A stretch of DNA of 64,000 bases, from contig NZ_SMLB01000031.1 in the NCBI RefSeq assembly GCF_004349105.1, positions 1 to 64,000 on the forward strand. Direction: 5' to 3'. The notes beneath the pieces were generated by a model. The model did no database searches. It had not been told where the DNA came from and saw nothing but the letters and a program-made list of their open reading frames with translations. The position numbers and the translations under genes were made by a program. Within the stretch, counting starts at the first letter, position 1. Each line of letters opens with the position of its first letter. Shown piece by piece: positions 27,148-37,827 of this stretch. This DNA comes from Jiangella aurantiaca. GTDB lineage: Bacteria > Actinomycetota > Actinomycetes > Jiangellales > Jiangellaceae.

Positions 27148-27789
27148 CTAAGGCGCGGTCACGCCTAGCAGCAGGCGGTGGTGCCGCGGCCGCTCGATCT
27201 CGTCGGCGACGGCCACGGCGAGGTCGGCGTAGGTGATCCGGGCGGCGGCGTCGCCGGGGACGATCCGGTACCCGCCGGCCGGGGTGCCGCCGTGGTCGAA
27301 GTCGCCGGCCGGGGCGACGACCAGCCAGTCGACGGCCGTCTCGGCGGTGCGGAACACGTCCATCCCGGCGCCGTGGCCCAGCATGAAGTCGCGGTGGTCC
27401 GACGGGTAGCCGGGCGCGTCCATCAGCGGCGTCCCGGTGACGTCGGGCAGCTGCGACGCCAGCCCGACGGCGACCAGCCGCGGCACGCGCGCCCGGGCCA
27501 GGCCGGTGAGCAGCGCCGACGCGGCGGCGGGGAAGAACTCGGCGGCCGGGACGGTGAGGGTCGCCGCGGCGTGGACGGCGGCGTCGTGCCCCGCGGCCAG
27601 CCGGGCGACGGCGTCCGGGTCGGTCACGTCGCCGGTCGCCAGGGTGACGCTGCCGCCGTCACCGCCCAGATCGGGGTGGCGCGCGGGGTCGCGCACCACC
27701 GCCGTCACCTCCCAGCCCCGGCCGGCCGCCTCGGCCAGTACCGCCCGCCCGGCCCGTCCGCCGGCTCCGAAGACCACGATGCTCGTCAT
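27148..27789 (-). CDS. NAD(P)H-binding Rossmann protein (atypical SDR)
   Basis: The 213-residue protein begins with a dinucleotide-binding motif GAGGRAG (about 8-14) and continues as an atypical short-chain dehydrogenase of the NAD(P)H-binding type (segments TGDVTDPDAVARL, HAAATL, VAVGLASQLP). It lacks the YxxxK catalytic pair, so it is probably a quinone or flavin-type reductase or a regulator rather than a classical alcohol dehydrogenase. It is divergent from an HxlR regulator; such pairs usually respond to electrophiles or quinones, with the regulator controlling the reductase. The start ATG at 27789 directly precedes the Rossmann strand. Confidence 0.85.
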   Translation of the reverse strand: MTSIVVFGAGGRAGRAVLAEAAGRGWEVTAVVRDPARHPDLGGDGGSVTLATGDVTDPDAVARLAAGHDAAVHAAATLTVPAAEFFPAAASALLTGLARARVPRLVAVGLASQLPDVTGTPLMDAPGYPSDHRDFMLGHGAGMDVFRTAETAVDWLVVAPAGDFDHGGTPAGGYRIVPGDAAARITYADLAVAVADEIERPRHHRLLLGVTAP

Positions 27790-27854
27790 GCAGCGCACGC
27801 TAGGCGACCGGCTGGTCAGGCCGAGATGACCACGCAGGTCAGTACGCCTGTCGA

Positions 27855-27955
27855 GGGCCGTGCACACCGGCGACGACTGGGGGCCGGAGGCTCCCACGAG
27901 TCGTCGGTCGGCAGCGTGAGACGAACGGAGCGAGGGAGTCCTGCGTGCACGGCCC
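27855..27955. promoter_or_regulatory. Nested inverted repeats in the divergent region
   Basis: GGGCCGTGCAC (27855-27865) and GTGCACGGCCC (27945-27955) are perfect complements. Inside them CGACGACT and AGTCGTCG also pair. The region separates the Rossmann-protein gene (start 27789) from the HxlR gene (start 27977) and must contain both promoters. The large outer symmetry could form a cruciform or bring two sites together. Confidence 0.4.
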
Positions 27956-27967
27956 GAGACGTGAAAG

Positions 27968-27977
27968 TGTGATCACA
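27968..27977. promoter_or_regulatory. TGTGATCACA palindrome at the HxlR start
   Basis: A perfect 10-bp palindrome TGTGATCACA ends on the first base of the HxlR start codon, a typical place for an autoregulatory operator. It also resembles the core of CRP-type sites, so the bound protein is uncertain. Confidence 0.35.
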
Positions 27978-28351
27978 TGCCGACGCCGCTCGATCCCGAC
28001 ATGTTCGACCCCGTCTGCCCGTCGACGCTGATGCCGCTGCGGTTCTCGGACAAGTGGGCCGGCCTGGTGATCCGGTGCCTCGAGGACGGCCCGCGCCGGT
28101 TCTCCGAGCTGCGCGTGCCGCTGCGCTCCGTCAGCGCCCAGTCGCTGACGACCTCGCTGCGGAACCTGCAGCGCGACGGCCTGGTCGTCCGCACCGAGTG
28201 GCCCGGACCCGACCGGAGCGTCGAGTACGCGCTGACGCCGCTGGGCCGCAGCATGCTGCCGGTCATCGAGGCGCTGTGCGAGTGGGGCGCGGAGCACTGG
28301 GACGAGCTACTGGACGCCCGCGAGGCGTCGACCGCCGCACGTACCGCCTGA
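27977..28351 (+). CDS. HxlR-type winged-helix regulator
   Basis: The 124-residue regulator matches the HxlR fold: an N-terminal single Cys at position 14 (DPVCPSTL), the FSDKWAGLVIRCLEDGPRRFSEL helix region (FSDKWAGLVI, then GPRRFSEL), the recognition helix SAQSLTTSLRNLQRDGLV and a wing with the SVEYALTPLGRS motif. The Cys near the N-terminus is often the redox or electrophile sensor in this family. It is divergent from the NAD(P)H-binding protein at 27148, its probable target. Its stop codon abuts the stop of the convergent pncA gene with no gap. Confidence 0.9.
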   Translation: MPTPLDPDMFDPVCPSTLMPLRFSDKWAGLVIRCLEDGPRRFSELRVPLRSVSAQSLTTSLRNLQRDGLVVRTEWPGPDRSVEYALTPLGRSMLPVIEALCEWGAEHWDELLDAREASTAARTA

Positions 28352-28945
28352 TCAGCGGACGATCGGCTCGCCCTGCAGCCGGACGCCGACCGCGCGCATG
28401 GCCTCCAGCGCCGCCGCCGTCGTCTCCATCGCCACCCCGGCGGTGAGGTCGAGCAGCACCGTCGTCTCCAGGCCGTTGTGGGCCGCGTCGAGGGCGGTCG
28501 CCCGGACGCAGTGGTCGGTCGCGATGCCGACGACGTCGACGCTGCCGACCTCGTGGCCGCGCAGCCAGTCCGCCAGCGGGACGCCGTCGTGCGACTTCCC
28601 CTCGAAGCCGGAGTAGGCGGCCTGGTACTCGCCCTTGTCGAAGACCGCGTCGAACGGCTGCGGGTCGAGGTTCGGGTGGAACGCGACGCCGTCGGTGCCG
28701 GCGACGCAGTGCGGCGGCCAGCTGTCGACGTAGTCGGGGTGGTCGGAGAAGTGGCCTCCCGGATCGATGTGGTGGTCGCGGGTGGCGACGACGTAGTCGT
28801 AGCGGCGGTCCCACGGTTCGCCGTCGGTCCAGCGCTTGAGCACCTCGGCGATGCCGAACGCGACGTCCGCGCCGCCCGCGACGGCGAGGCTGCCGCCCTC
28901 GCAGAAGTCGTTCTGGACGTCGACGACGATGAGTGTGCGCTTCAT
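28352..28945 (-). CDS. pncA: Nicotinamidase
   Basis: This isochorismatase-fold enzyme deamidates nicotinamide to nicotinate for NAD salvage (and activates pyrazinamide in mycobacteria). The 197-residue length fits the family. Visible residues are the catalytic Asp9 in VVDVQNDF, the metal ligands in TRDHHIDPGGHFSDH, the Lys in FDKGEYQAAYSGF, the cis-peptide loop and the nucleophilic Cys in GIATDHCVRATALDA. Its ATG overlaps the stop of pncB (ATGA), so the two enzymes that act in sequence are translated together. Confidence 0.94.
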   Translation of the reverse strand: MKRTLIVVDVQNDFCEGGSLAVAGGADVAFGIAEVLKRWTDGEPWDRRYDYVVATRDHHIDPGGHFSDHPDYVDSWPPHCVAGTDGVAFHPNLDPQPFDAVFDKGEYQAAYSGFEGKSHDGVPLADWLRGHEVGSVDVVGIATDHCVRATALDAAHNGLETTVLLDLTAGVAMETTAAALEAMRAVGVRLQGEPIVR

Positions 28946-30279
28946 GGGCGATCCTCCCAGCGGGTGGGGATGGCGGGCTCACCGCGCGACAGCTTCAGCG
29001 CGGTGCGGGGCAGCTCGGCGCGGGACCGTTCGTGGCGTTCGCGGGCGGCGGCCAGCGGCTCGCGGCCGACGATCTCGCCGTCGCGCACGAGCGGGACCAG
29101 CAGCGGCCGCTCGGCCAGAAATTCGGCGCCTTCGGCTGAGGAGCGTACCTCGGCGCTGGCATCGACGGGCTCGTGGCCGACGCAGATGACCTCGGCCTCG
29201 GCGACCCCGCGGGCGTTGCGGCGGCGCAGCGCGTATTTGCGGCCGCCGTGGCTGATCTTGCCTTCGCTCTTCTTCTCGACCGAGACCATGGTGCCGTCGT
29301 CGTCGGCGCGGGCCACCAGCTTGTAGACCATTCCCGCCGTCGGGGAGCCGGCGCCGGTGACCAGCTGGGTGCCGACGCCGTACGCGTCGACCGGTGCGGC
29401 GGCCAGCGCGGCGATGGCGTGTTCGTCGAGATCGCTGGTGACGACGATGCGGGTGTCGCGGGCACCCAGGGAGTCCAGCAACGCGCGGACCTCCTTGGCC
29501 TGGGGCAGCAGGTCGCCGGAGTCGAGCCGGACGGCGCCCAGCTCCGGCCCGGCGATCTCGACGCCCAGCCGGACCGCCTCCTCGACGTCGTAGGTGTCGA
29601 CCAGCAAGGTCGTGCCCTTGCCGAGGGAGTCGACCTGCGCGGTGAAGGCGTCGCGCTCGGTGTCGTGCAGCAACGTGAAGGAGTGCGCGCTGGTACCCCG
29701 CGTGGGCACGCCATAGCTGCGGCCGGCCTCGAGGTTGCTGGTGGCGGTGAACCCGGCGATGTACGCGGCCCGGGCGGCGGCGACGGCGGCCCGCTCGTGG
29801 GCGCGCCGCGAGCCCATCTCGATGCACGGGCGGTCGCCGGCGGCCGTCGTCATACGCGAGGCCGCCGTGGCGACGGCGGAATCGAAGTTGAGCACCGACA
29901 GCACCAGCGTCTCGAGCACGACCGCCTCGGCGAACGATGACTCGACGATGAGCAGCGGCGAGTTCGGGAAGTACGCCTCGCCCTCGCCGTAGCCCCACAC
30001 ATCGCCGGTGAACCGGTACCCGGACAGCCAGTCCAGCGTCGGTCCGCCGACGACGGAGTTGTGCTCCAGGAAGGCGAGCTCGTCGTCGTCGAACCGGAAC
30101 GACTCGAGGTCGTCGAGCAGCCGGCCGGTGCCGCCGACGACGCCGTAACGGCGACCGCCGGGTAAGCGTCTGGCGAACACCTCGAACACCGAGCGCCGTC
30201 CGGCGGTGCCCCGGGCCAGCGCCGCTTGGAGCATCGTCAGCTCGTAGTGGTCGGTGAGCAGGGCTGTCGTAGCCGACAC
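28942..30279 (-). CDS. pncB: Nicotinate phosphoribosyltransferase
   Basis: This enzyme converts nicotinate and PRPP (with ATP) to nicotinate mononucleotide, directly after pncA in the salvage pathway. The 445-residue product has the NAPRTase signatures: [15 protein letters not shown] at the start, [19 protein letters not shown], the [12 protein letters not shown] substrate loop, the RLDSGDL motif and the ITSDLDE-like [11 protein letters not shown]. No ATG lies near the conserved N-terminus; I use the GTG at 30279, with another GTG at 30285 as alternative. In Mycobacterium the same gene lies beside clpS, as it does here in divergent orientation. Confidence 0.94.
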   Translation of the reverse strand: MSATTALLTDHYELTMLQAALARGTAGRRSVFEVFARRLPGGRRYGVVGGTGRLLDDLESFRFDDDELAFLEHNSVVGGPTLDWLSGYRFTGDVWGYGEGEAYFPNSPLLIVESSFAEAVVLETLVLSVLNFDSAVATAASRMTTAAGDRPCIEMGSRRAHERAAVAAARAAYIAGFTATSNLEAGRSYGVPTRGTSAHSFTLLHDTERDAFTAQVDSLGKGTTLLVDTYDVEEAVRLGVEIAGPELGAVRLDSGDLLPQAKEVRALLDSLGARDTRIVVTSDLDEHAIAALAAAPVDAYGVGTQLVTGAGSPTAGMVYKLVARADDDGTMVSVEKKSEGKISHGGRKYALRRRNARGVAEAEVICVGHEPVDASAEVRSSAEGAEFLAERPLLVPLVRDGEIVGREPLAAARERHERSRAELPRTALKLSRGEPAIPTRWEDRP

Positions 30280-30467
30280 AACCACCAGACTATGCGGCTG
30301 CGCCACGAATGGCCCGGATCCCGCGCAGACTGGCGAAGGCGTTGCGTGGGGTGGATGATGAGATGTCGGGGACCGGCGGGAACACCGCGGGTCCAGAGCA
30401 CGGTTGTGCATGTGAGCGCAGGACGGCGCGGGGTGATGGCCGGAAAATGACACCATTGGGGGCCGTG

Positions 30468-30764
30468 ATGACCGCACCCGTGGAGATCGAGCGCCCGGAG
30501 GCCGCCGAGGTTCCGTTGGCGGACGTTCCGTGGGTCACCGTGGTGTGGAACGACCCGGTCAACCTCATGTCGTACGTGACCTACGTCTTTCAGGCATACT
30601 TCGCGTATCCGAAGACCAAGGCCGAGAAGCTGATGCTCGACGTCCACGAGAAGGGGAAGGCCGTCGTGTCCTCCGGCACGCGCGAAGAGATGGAGCGCGA
30701 CGTCGAGGCCATGCACTCGTACGGCCTGTGGGCCACGCTGCAGAAGGCGGGGGACAGAGTCTGA
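30468..30764 (+). CDS. clpS: ClpS adaptor for ClpAP/ClpCP (N-end rule)
   Basis: The 98-residue adaptor delivers substrates with bulky N-terminal residues to the Clp protease. The core (about 22-98) shows [20 protein letters not shown], whose NDPVN segment matches the actinobacterial form of the N-degron pocket, then the [14 protein letters not shown] helix and a final [16 protein letters not shown]. The start at 30468 follows GGGGG at about seven bases; an in-frame ATG at 30447 would add seven residues. It is the first gene of the long housekeeping block and is coupled to the DUF2017 gene. Confidence 0.93.
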   Translation: MTAPVEIERPEAAEVPLADVPWVTVVWNDPVNLMSYVTYVFQAYFAYPKTKAEKLMLDVHEKGKAVVSSGTREEMERDVEAMHSYGLWATLQKAGDRV

Positions 30765-31354
30765 GCACCGCGTTCCGTCGAGCCCGCGGGGGCGTCGTCG
30801 CCGCGTCGTTCCACGTCGTCGAGGTCGAGCTGCTGCGCTCACTGGTGGGTCAGCTGCTGGAGCTGGTGCGCGACGAACCCGCCGACCTCGCCGCCGGCGA
30901 CGGCTGGGCCGCCGAACTCGGCCTGGCCGACGACGCGCCGTCCCGCCCCACCGACCCGGTGCTGCTCCGGCTGTTCCCCGACGGCTACCGCGAGGACGCC
31001 GAGGCCGCGTCCGACTTCCGCCGCTTCACCGAGCGCGGCCTGCGCGACAGCAAGGCGGCGACGGCGGCGACGGTGCTCGCCTCGCTGGCAACGGCTGACG
31101 GCGCCGGGCTGCCGGCGAAGAGCCGCGAGAAGATCCGCATCGAACTGGACTCCGCCGAGTCCGAGGCCTGGCTGCGGACGCTCACCGACCTGCGGCTGGC
31201 CCTGGGGACCCGGCTCGGCGTCACCGAGGGCGACGAGGACGACTGGCTCGCGCTCGACGAGAACGACCCCCGGCGCCACGTGCACGACGTGTACGACTGG
31301 CTGGGCTGGGTCCAGGAGACGCTGGTCCGCACGCTGTCGTCCGCCCTGGAATAA
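30761..31354 (+). CDS. DUF2017 protein, probable CTG start
   Basis: The 197-residue protein matches the DUF2017 family that follows clpS in actinobacteria (core with [39 protein letters not shown] and a C-terminal [14 protein letters not shown]). Function unknown; the genomic link suggests a role near Clp proteolysis. There is no ATG or GTG at the conserved start. The best candidate is the CTG at 30761, overlapping the clpS stop as CTGA in the way ATGA overlaps do elsewhere, giving the family-like beginning [14 protein letters not shown] at about 30728 is the only upstream alternative and would overlap clpS more. The start is therefore uncertain. Confidence 0.85.
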   Translation: MSTAFRRARGGVVAASFHVVEVELLRSLVGQLLELVRDEPADLAAGDGWAAELGLADDAPSRPTDPVLLRLFPDGYREDAEAASDFRRFTERGLRDSKAATAATVLASLATADGAGLPAKSREKIRIELDSAESEAWLRTLTDLRLALGTRLGVTEGDEDDWLALDENDPRRHVHDVYDWLGWVQETLVRTLSSALE

Positions 31355-31481
31355 CCGGCGACGGGCCAACCTCCAGCGAACGTCACGGTGGGCGTCACCG
31401 CGATCGCAGGCGCAGTGCGACACGGGGGGCATGGCCGGCCCGGCCCACCGGAACCTCGATCAGCTTCCGTATCCTTCAACC

Positions 31482-31895
31482 GTGCTGACCATCCGCCGTC
31501 ACCTCGTCGACGCCATCGTGGAGCATGCCCGCAAGGATCACCCGGACGAGGCGTGTGGTGTGATCGCCGGACCGGCCGGCAGCGACCGCCCGGAGCGGTT
31601 CGTCCCGATGCTCAACGCGGCCCGGTCGCCCACGTTCTACGAGTTCGACTCGATGGACCTGCTGCACCTCTACCGCGAGATGGACGACAACGACGAGGAG
31701 CCGGTCGTCATCTACCACTCGCACACGGCGACCGAGGCCTACCCGTCCCGCACGGACATCGGGCTCGCCAACGAGCCGGGCGCGCACTACGTCCTGGTCT
31801 CGACCCGCGACGAGGACACGCACGAGTTCCGCTCGTTCCGGATCGTGGACGGCGAGGTGACCGAGGAAGAGGTCCAGGTCATCGATGGGGAATGA
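31482..31895 (+). CDS. mec: JAMM-family CysO-cysteine peptidase (Mec+)
   Basis: This zinc isopeptidase releases cysteine from the CysO carrier after CysM has attached it. The 137-residue product has the complete JAMM motif: Glu23 in DEACGV, His79 and His81 in YHSHT, Ser89 and Asp92 (HxH-x7-SxxD). The length and gene order (mec, cysO, cysM) match Mycobacterium tuberculosis Rv1334-Rv1336. The GTG at 31482 is the start nearest the conserved N-terminus; an ATG 51 bases upstream is possible but lacks conservation. It probably also must deal with the C-terminal extension on CysO found here (see findings). Confidence 0.93.
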   Translation: MLTIRRHLVDAIVEHARKDHPDEACGVIAGPAGSDRPERFVPMLNAARSPTFYEFDSMDLLHLYREMDDNDEEPVVIYHSHTATEAYPSRTDIGLANEPGAHYVLVSTRDEDTHEFRSFRIVDGEVTEEEVQVIDGE

Positions 31896-31958
31896 TGGGA
31901 CCCTGCACCGCCGTTGCGGTGAGTGACCAACTTAGCGAGAGTTCACAGGAGCCGTCCG

Positions 31959-33190
<1,232 letters not shown>

Positions 33191-33203
33191 GTACGGTGCT
33201 CTG

Positions 33204-33779
33204 GTGCGCCAGCTGGTCTATTACATCGGTCAGTCCATCGACGGGTTCATCGCCGGCCCGGACGACGAGATCGACTTCTTCCCCGTGCCCGACGAGTACG
33301 CGACGTGGATGTTCGCGCAATACGGCGACGCGCTGCCGAGTCACGCCCGGCAGCTGGGCCGCATCGACGACGTCCCGAACTCGCGGTTCGACACCATCGT
33401 CATGGGTCGCCGCACCTACCAGCCCGCACTCGACGTCGGCATCACCAGCCCGTACGCCCACCTGCGGCAGTACGTCGTCTCGACGACCATGACGGAGTCG
33501 CCGGACCCGGCGGTCACCATCGTCGGCGACGACCCGCTGGAGTTCGTGCGCGGGCTCAAGGCCGAGGACTCGCCGCTGGACGTCTATCTCGCCGGCGGTG
33601 CCGGGCTGGCCGGCGCGCTGCTGCCGGCGATCGACCGCATGGTGGTCAAGCAGTACCCGATCGTCGCCGGGGCCGGCGTGCCGCTGTTCACGACCGGGTT
33701 CGCGCCGACGGCGTTCGAGCTCGCCGACGTGCAGACGTTCGGCAGCGGCCACGTCGTACTCGACTACCGCCGGGCCTGA
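33204..33779 (+). CDS. DHFR/RibD-fold reductase-like protein
   Basis: The 191-residue protein has the dihydrofolate reductase-like fold of the YyaP/RibD C-terminal group: [18 protein letters not shown] at the N-terminus, the IVMGRRTY motif, and the NADPH-binding [14 protein letters not shown] followed by [16 protein letters not shown]. The true substrate is unknown; classical folate residues are missing. It is in the cys/murI block at the place where mycobacteria have a rhomboid gene (Rv1337), suggesting replacement. The start is a GTG 13 bp after cysM. Confidence 0.88.
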   Translation: MRQLVYYIGQSIDGFIAGPDDEIDFFPVPDEYATWMFAQYGDALPSHARQLGRIDDVPNSRFDTIVMGRRTYQPALDVGITSPYAHLRQYVVSTTMTESPDPAVTIVGDDPLEFVRGLKAEDSPLDVYLAGGAGLAGALLPAIDRMVVKQYPIVAGAGVPLFTTGFAPTAFELADVQTFGSGHVVLDYRRA

Positions 33780-33843
33780 CACGGCGTGGCGTTCGCCACG
33801 TCCGGGCCTCAGCGTCCGCCCGTCGGCGTACGCTCTTGCGACG

Positions 33844-34677
33844 ATGAACGACGCACCGATCGGGATCTTCGACAGCGGAGTGGGCGGTCTGACGGTCGCC
33901 CGGGCCGTCCTCGACCAGCTCCCGCACGAACCCGTCATGTACGTCGGCGACACCGCACGCGGCCCATACGGACCGCGGCCCATCGCGCAGGTGCGCGAGT
34001 ACGCCCTCGACGTCATGGACACCCTCGTCGCCGAGGGGGTGAAGATGCTGGTCATCGCGTGCAACTCGGCCAGCAGCGCGGTCCTGCGCGACGCCCGCGA
34101 GCGGTACGACATCCCCGTCGTCGAGGTCATCCAGCCGGCCGTGCGCCGCGCTGTCGCCGCCACCCGCAACGGCCACGTCGGCGTCATCGCGACCCGTGCC
34201 ACCGTCACGTCGCGCGCCTACGAGGACTCCTTCGCCGCCGCGCCGCACCTGCGCATCACCACGCAGGCCTGCCCGCGGTTCGTCGAGTTCGTCGAGGCCG
34301 GCATCACCCACGGGCCGGAGCTGGAGACCGTCGCCCGCGAGTACCTCGAGCCGGTCCGCGCCGCCGGCGTCGACACCCTGGTCCTCGGCTGCACCCACTA
34401 TCCGCTGCTCACCGGCGTCGTCTCGTACGTCATGGGTGAGGCGGTCACGCTGGTCAGCAGCGCCGAGGAGACCGCGAAGGACGTCTACCGCACGCTCGTC
34501 GACCATCGGCTCATGCGCGCCGACACGCTCCCGCCGCCGCGGCACCAGTTCCGGTCCACCGGCGACGCGCGGCCGTTCCGCGAGCTTGGCCGCCGGTTCC
34601 TCGGCCCGGAGATCGCGTCGGTCGAGGAGACGTCCGAGCTGCCGGTGGTCGGCCGCAACCTGGCGGTCGGGTCTTGA
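33844..34677 (+). CDS. murI: Glutamate racemase
   Basis: This cofactor-independent racemase supplies D-glutamate for peptidoglycan. The 277-residue product has the two catalytic cysteines, Cys73 in IACNSASS and Cys183 in LGCTHYP, the N-terminal [12 protein letters not shown] and the [11 protein letters not shown] loop. Length is normal. Its stop overlaps the TTG start of the downstream phosphodiesterase, as in the conserved mycobacterial order murI-Rv1339-rph. Confidence 0.96.
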   Translation: MNDAPIGIFDSGVGGLTVARAVLDQLPHEPVMYVGDTARGPYGPRPIAQVREYALDVMDTLVAEGVKMLVIACNSASSAVLRDARERYDIPVVEVIQPAVRRAVAATRNGHVGVIATRATVTSRAYEDSFAAAPHLRITTQACPRFVEFVEAGITHGPELETVAREYLEPVRAAGVDTLVLGCTHYPLLTGVVSYVMGEAVTLVSSAEETAKDVYRTLVDHRLMRADTLPPPRHQFRSTGDARPFRELGRRFLGPEIASVEETSELPVVGRNLAVGS

Positions 34678-35435
34678 GGCTCACCGTCCTGGGCTGCTCC
34701 GGCTCGATGCCGGGGCCGGACTCGCCCGCGTCCGGCTACCTGGTCGAGGCCGACGGGGTCCGGCTGGTACTGGACCTCGGCAACGGCGCGCTCGGCCCGC
34801 TGCAGCGGATGGTCGGCGTCGCCGGGCTGGCCGAGTTGGACGCCGTCGTGCTCAGTCACCTGCATCCGGACCACTGCATGGACGTGTGCGGGCTGTACGT
34901 CGCGCTGCGCTACGGCGTGCCGTCGGACCGGCGGGTCCCGGTCTACGGGCCCGACGACACTGCCGAGCGCATGGCCGCGGCGTACGGCAAGGAACCCGAC
35001 CCGGGGCTGTCCGGCGAGTTCGACTTCCGCACCTATCCGGCCGCCCCGGCCGACGCGTTCGCCGTCGGGCCCCTGACCGTCCGGGTGGCCCGGGTCGAGC
35101 ACCCGGTCCCGGCGTACGCGATCCGGGTCGAGCACGAGGGCCGGTCGCTCGTCTACTCCGGCGACACCGCGGCCACGCCGGCGCTGGTCGACCTGGCCCG
35201 CGACGCCGACCTGTTCCTGTGCGAGGCCGCCTACGCCGACGGCGAAGACAATCCGCCCGGCATCCACCTGACCGGGCGCGAGGCCGGCGAGCACGCCGCG
35301 GCCGCCGCAGTCCGTCGACTGGTCGTCACCCACGTGCCACCATGGGGCGATCCGCAGCGCGCGGCCGAGCACGCGAGCGCGGTCTACGACGGCCCGGTGG
35401 AGCTCGCCGTGCCGGGTGGACACTGGGAGGTCTGA
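34674..35435 (+). CDS. Metallo-beta-lactamase-fold phosphodiesterase (Rv1339-like)
   Basis: The 253-residue protein has the phosphodiesterase version of the metallo-beta-lactamase fold: [15 protein letters not shown] at the N-terminus, the zinc motif SHLHPDH (about 61-67), a second cluster in VYSGDTA, and a late HVPPW. The mycobacterial relative in the same place (Rv1339) is reported to be a cyclic-nucleotide phosphodiesterase, so a role in cAMP or RNA-end processing is likely; RNase Z-like activity is an alternative. It starts with TTG inside the murI stop codon (TTGA) and overlaps the PIG-L gene (TGATG). Confidence 0.88.
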   Translation: MRLTVLGCSGSMPGPDSPASGYLVEADGVRLVLDLGNGALGPLQRMVGVAGLAELDAVVLSHLHPDHCMDVCGLYVALRYGVPSDRRVPVYGPDDTAERMAAAYGKEPDPGLSGEFDFRTYPAAPADAFAVGPLTVRVARVEHPVPAYAIRVEHEGRSLVYSGDTAATPALVDLARDADLFLCEAAYADGEDNPPGIHLTGREAGEHAAAAAVRRLVVTHVPPWGDPQRAAEHASAVYDGPVELAVPGGHWEV

Positions 35436-36235
35436 TGACGGAGCACGAGGTCGCGCCCGAGCAGCCGGTGACGGAGCCGTTGCCGGAGCCGCCGCTGCCG
35501 ATGCCGACGACGCCGCTGGAGCCGCTGCCCGAGGACTGGGACCGGGCGCTGGTCGTCGCCGCGCACCCCGACGACGTCGAGTACGGCGCCGCCGCGGCCA
35601 TCGCGCGGTGGACCGGGCAGGGCAAACGGGTCGTGTACTGCATGGTCACCAGCGGCGAGGCCGGCATCGACTCCATGCCGCCGGAGCAGACCGGGCCGCT
35701 GCGCGAGAAGGAGGAGCGCGACGCCGCCGCCATCGTGGGCGTCGACGAGGTCGAGTTCCTCGGCCACGCCGACGGCGTCGTCGAGTACGGCCTGCCGCTG
35801 CGCCGCGACATCGCCCGGGCGATCCGCCGGCACCGTCCCGACATCGTCATCACGGGCAACTTCCACGAGACGTTCGGCGGCGTGATCCTGAACCAGGCCG
35901 ACCACATCGCCGTCGGGAAGGCCGTGCTCGACGGAGCCCGCGACGCCGGCAACCGGTGGGTGTTCACCGAGCTGCTCGACGAGGGCCTCGAGCCCTGGAA
36001 CAAGGTGCGCGCCATCTGGGCGGCCGGCTCGCCCGAGGCCAAGCACGGCGCCGACGTCACCGACACGTTCGACCTCGGCGTCCGGTCGCTGGAGGCGCAC
36101 GCCGGTTACCTCGGCGCGCTGCCGGGGCACCCGGAGCCGCGGGAGTTCCTGGGGATGTTCGCCCGGCAGGCCGGGGACCGGCTCGGCGTCACGTACGGGT
36201 CGGTCTTCGAGGTCTACCCGCTGATGCTGTACTGA
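35435..36235 (+). CDS. PIG-L family deacetylase (MshB/Mca-like)
   Basis: The 266-residue protein is a zinc-dependent LmbE/PIG-L amidase. The metal motif AHPDDVEYG (His-Pro-Asp-Asp) lies at about 47-55 and a later His in NQADHIAVG supplies the third ligand. Members of the family deacetylate GlcNAc-inositol in mycothiol synthesis or cleave mycothiol conjugates. This protein carries a Pro-rich N-terminal extension (about 1-38) and cannot be assigned to one reaction from sequence alone. Its ATG overlaps the previous stop. It ends six bases before the convergent sortase gene. Confidence 0.88.
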   Translation: MTEHEVAPEQPVTEPLPEPPLPMPTTPLEPLPEDWDRALVVAAHPDDVEYGAAAAIARWTGQGKRVVYCMVTSGEAGIDSMPPEQTGPLREKEERDAAAIVGVDEVEFLGHADGVVEYGLPLRRDIARAIRRHRPDIVITGNFHETFGGVILNQADHIAVGKAVLDGARDAGNRWVFTELLDEGLEPWNKVRAIWAAGSPEAKHGADVTDTFDLGVRSLEAHAGYLGALPGHPEPREFLGMFARQAGDRLGVTYGSVFEVYPLMLY

Positions 36236-36241
36236 CGGCGC

Positions 36242-37003
36242 TCAGCCGGTGGCGGTGTCGCGCGGCCGCTCGTCGACCAGCACACCGGTGGCGTACATCC
36301 GCTTCTCCGACCCCCACCGCGGCCAGCACGTCGTCAGCGTCAGTCGCGCCTCGGCCGGCTCGGTGCCGGCGGGCTCGCCGGGTACGGGGTCGACGACCCA
36401 CAGCTCGGTCGCCTCGATGACATTGCCGTCGTTGTCCCCATCGGGCGCGTCGTCCAGCTCGTACCGGAACACGCCGTCGATCGTCTCGATCTCGACGATG
36501 TCGCCCTCGCGCAACTCGGCGAACCGGGCGAACGGCTCGCCATGGCCGGACCGGTGCGCGGCGACGGCGAAGTTGCCGAGCTGGCCGGGATCGACGCTGT
36601 CGACGTAGTGGCCGGGGCCGTCCCTGAGGTCGTCCGGGTCGGTGCCCTCGATGACGATGCGCTCCCAGCCGTCGCCGAAGCGCGGGATGCGCAGGATGCC
36701 GTAGGCGTCGCCGAGCTCGAGCGGCGCCGGCTCGGCACTGGCGTCGTCGCCGCCGTCGGCCTCGGCGCCGGTCGGCTCCTCGCGGCTGAGCAGGTGCTGC
36801 TGGAACTCGTCGCGCAGATCGTCCTGGGCGGCTGCGGTCTGCAGCCCGGTGCCCCAGAACGTGTAGACGACGAACAGCAGCACCAGCGCGCCGGCGGTCA
36901 GCAGCAGCTCGCCGGCCACCCCGGCGGCCACGAGCGCGGTGCGCCGGCCGGACGACCGCGACCCGGACGCCCGGCGGTGCCTCGGCGCCGCCCTGCGCTG
37001 CAT
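36242..37003 (-). CDS. Class E sortase
   Basis: The 253-residue membrane-anchored transpeptidase has a basic N-terminus, one membrane helix (about 25-50), a linker rich in acidic residues and the sortase barrel (about 95-250). The catalytic triad is visible: His150 in AAHRSGHG, Cys226 in LTLTTCWPRWG and Arg235. Class E sortases anchor proteins bearing LAxTG-like sorting signals in high-GC Gram-positive bacteria. No pilin or LPxTG/LAxTG substrate was seen next to it, so it is probably a housekeeping sortase. It interrupts the plus-strand block between the deacetylase and rph genes. Confidence 0.92.
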   Translation of the reverse strand: MQRRAAPRHRRASGSRSSGRRTALVAAGVAGELLLTAGALVLLFVVYTFWGTGLQTAAAQDDLRDEFQQHLLSREEPTGAEADGGDDASAEPAPLELGDAYGILRIPRFGDGWERIVIEGTDPDDLRDGPGHYVDSVDPGQLGNFAVAAHRSGHGEPFARFAELREGDIVEIETIDGVFRYELDDAPDGDNDGNVIEATELWVVDPVPGEPAGTEPAEARLTLTTCWPRWGSEKRMYATGVLVDERPRDTATG

Positions 37004-37104
37004 GATCTCGAACGTAGCCGGGACGCCGGCCGGTACGCAGGCGATTCGGGTGGTTCGCCGGGGGCCGGCGCTGCGGAGGCGACAGAGGCGATAGCTTGGG
37101 CCGC

Positions 37105-37827
37105 ATGACCCGTATCGACGGCCGCAGTGCCGATCAGCTCCGCACCGTCCGGCTCACCCGGGGCTGGCTCGACCACGCCGAGGGCTCGGTGCTCGTCGAG
37201 TTCGGCAAGACCCGAGTGCTCTGCGCCGCGTCGGTCACCGAGGGCGTGCCGCGCTGGCGCAAGGGCTCCGGCCTCGGCTGGGTGACGGCGGAGTACGCCA
37301 TGCTGCCGCGGTCCACGAACACCCGCTCCGACCGCGAGTCGGTGAAGGGGCGCATCGGCGGGCGCACGCACGAGATCTCCCGGCTCATCGGCCGATCGCT
37401 GCGCGGCATCATCGACACCGCGGCGCTGGGCGAGAACACGCTGGTCATCGACTGCGACGTGCTCCAGGCCGACGGCGGCACCCGCACGGCGGCGATCACC
37501 GGCGCCTACCTCGCGCTGTACGACGCCGTCGAGTGGATGCGCGCGCAGAAGCTCGTGGCGTCGGAGAAGGTGCTGACGGACTCCGTGTCGGCCATCTCGG
37601 TGGGTGTCGTCGACGGCGTGCCGATGCTCGACCTCTGCTACGAGGAGGACGTGCGCGCCGAGACTGACATGAACGTCGTCATGACCGGCGACGGCCGGTT
37701 CATCGAGGTGCAGGGGACCGCCGAGGGCGCCCCGTTCGACCGCCAGGAGCTGGACTCCCTGCTCGCGCTGGCCGGCACCGGCTGCAAGGAGCTGACCGAC
37801 CTGCAGAACGCCGCGCTGGTCGGGTGA
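37105..37827 (+). CDS. rph: Ribonuclease PH
   Basis: This phosphate-dependent 3'-to-5' exoribonuclease trims tRNA precursors. The 240-residue length is standard. Conserved segments are [31 protein letters not shown], the RNA-binding IGRSLRG, the phosphate-binding [17 protein letters not shown] and the C-terminal [16 protein letters not shown] use the ATG at 37105, where family members begin; a TTG nine bases upstream is possible. Its stop overlaps the start of the RdgB-like gene (GTGA), the normal bacterial pairing. Confidence 0.96.
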   Translation: MTRIDGRSADQLRTVRLTRGWLDHAEGSVLVEFGKTRVLCAASVTEGVPRWRKGSGLGWVTAEYAMLPRSTNTRSDRESVKGRIGGRTHEISRLIGRSLRGIIDTAALGENTLVIDCDVLQADGGTRTAAITGAYLALYDAVEWMRAQKLVASEKVLTDSVSAISVGVVDGVPMLDLCYEEDVRAETDMNVVMTGDGRFIEVQGTAEGAPFDRQELDSLLALAGTGCKELTDLQNAALVG

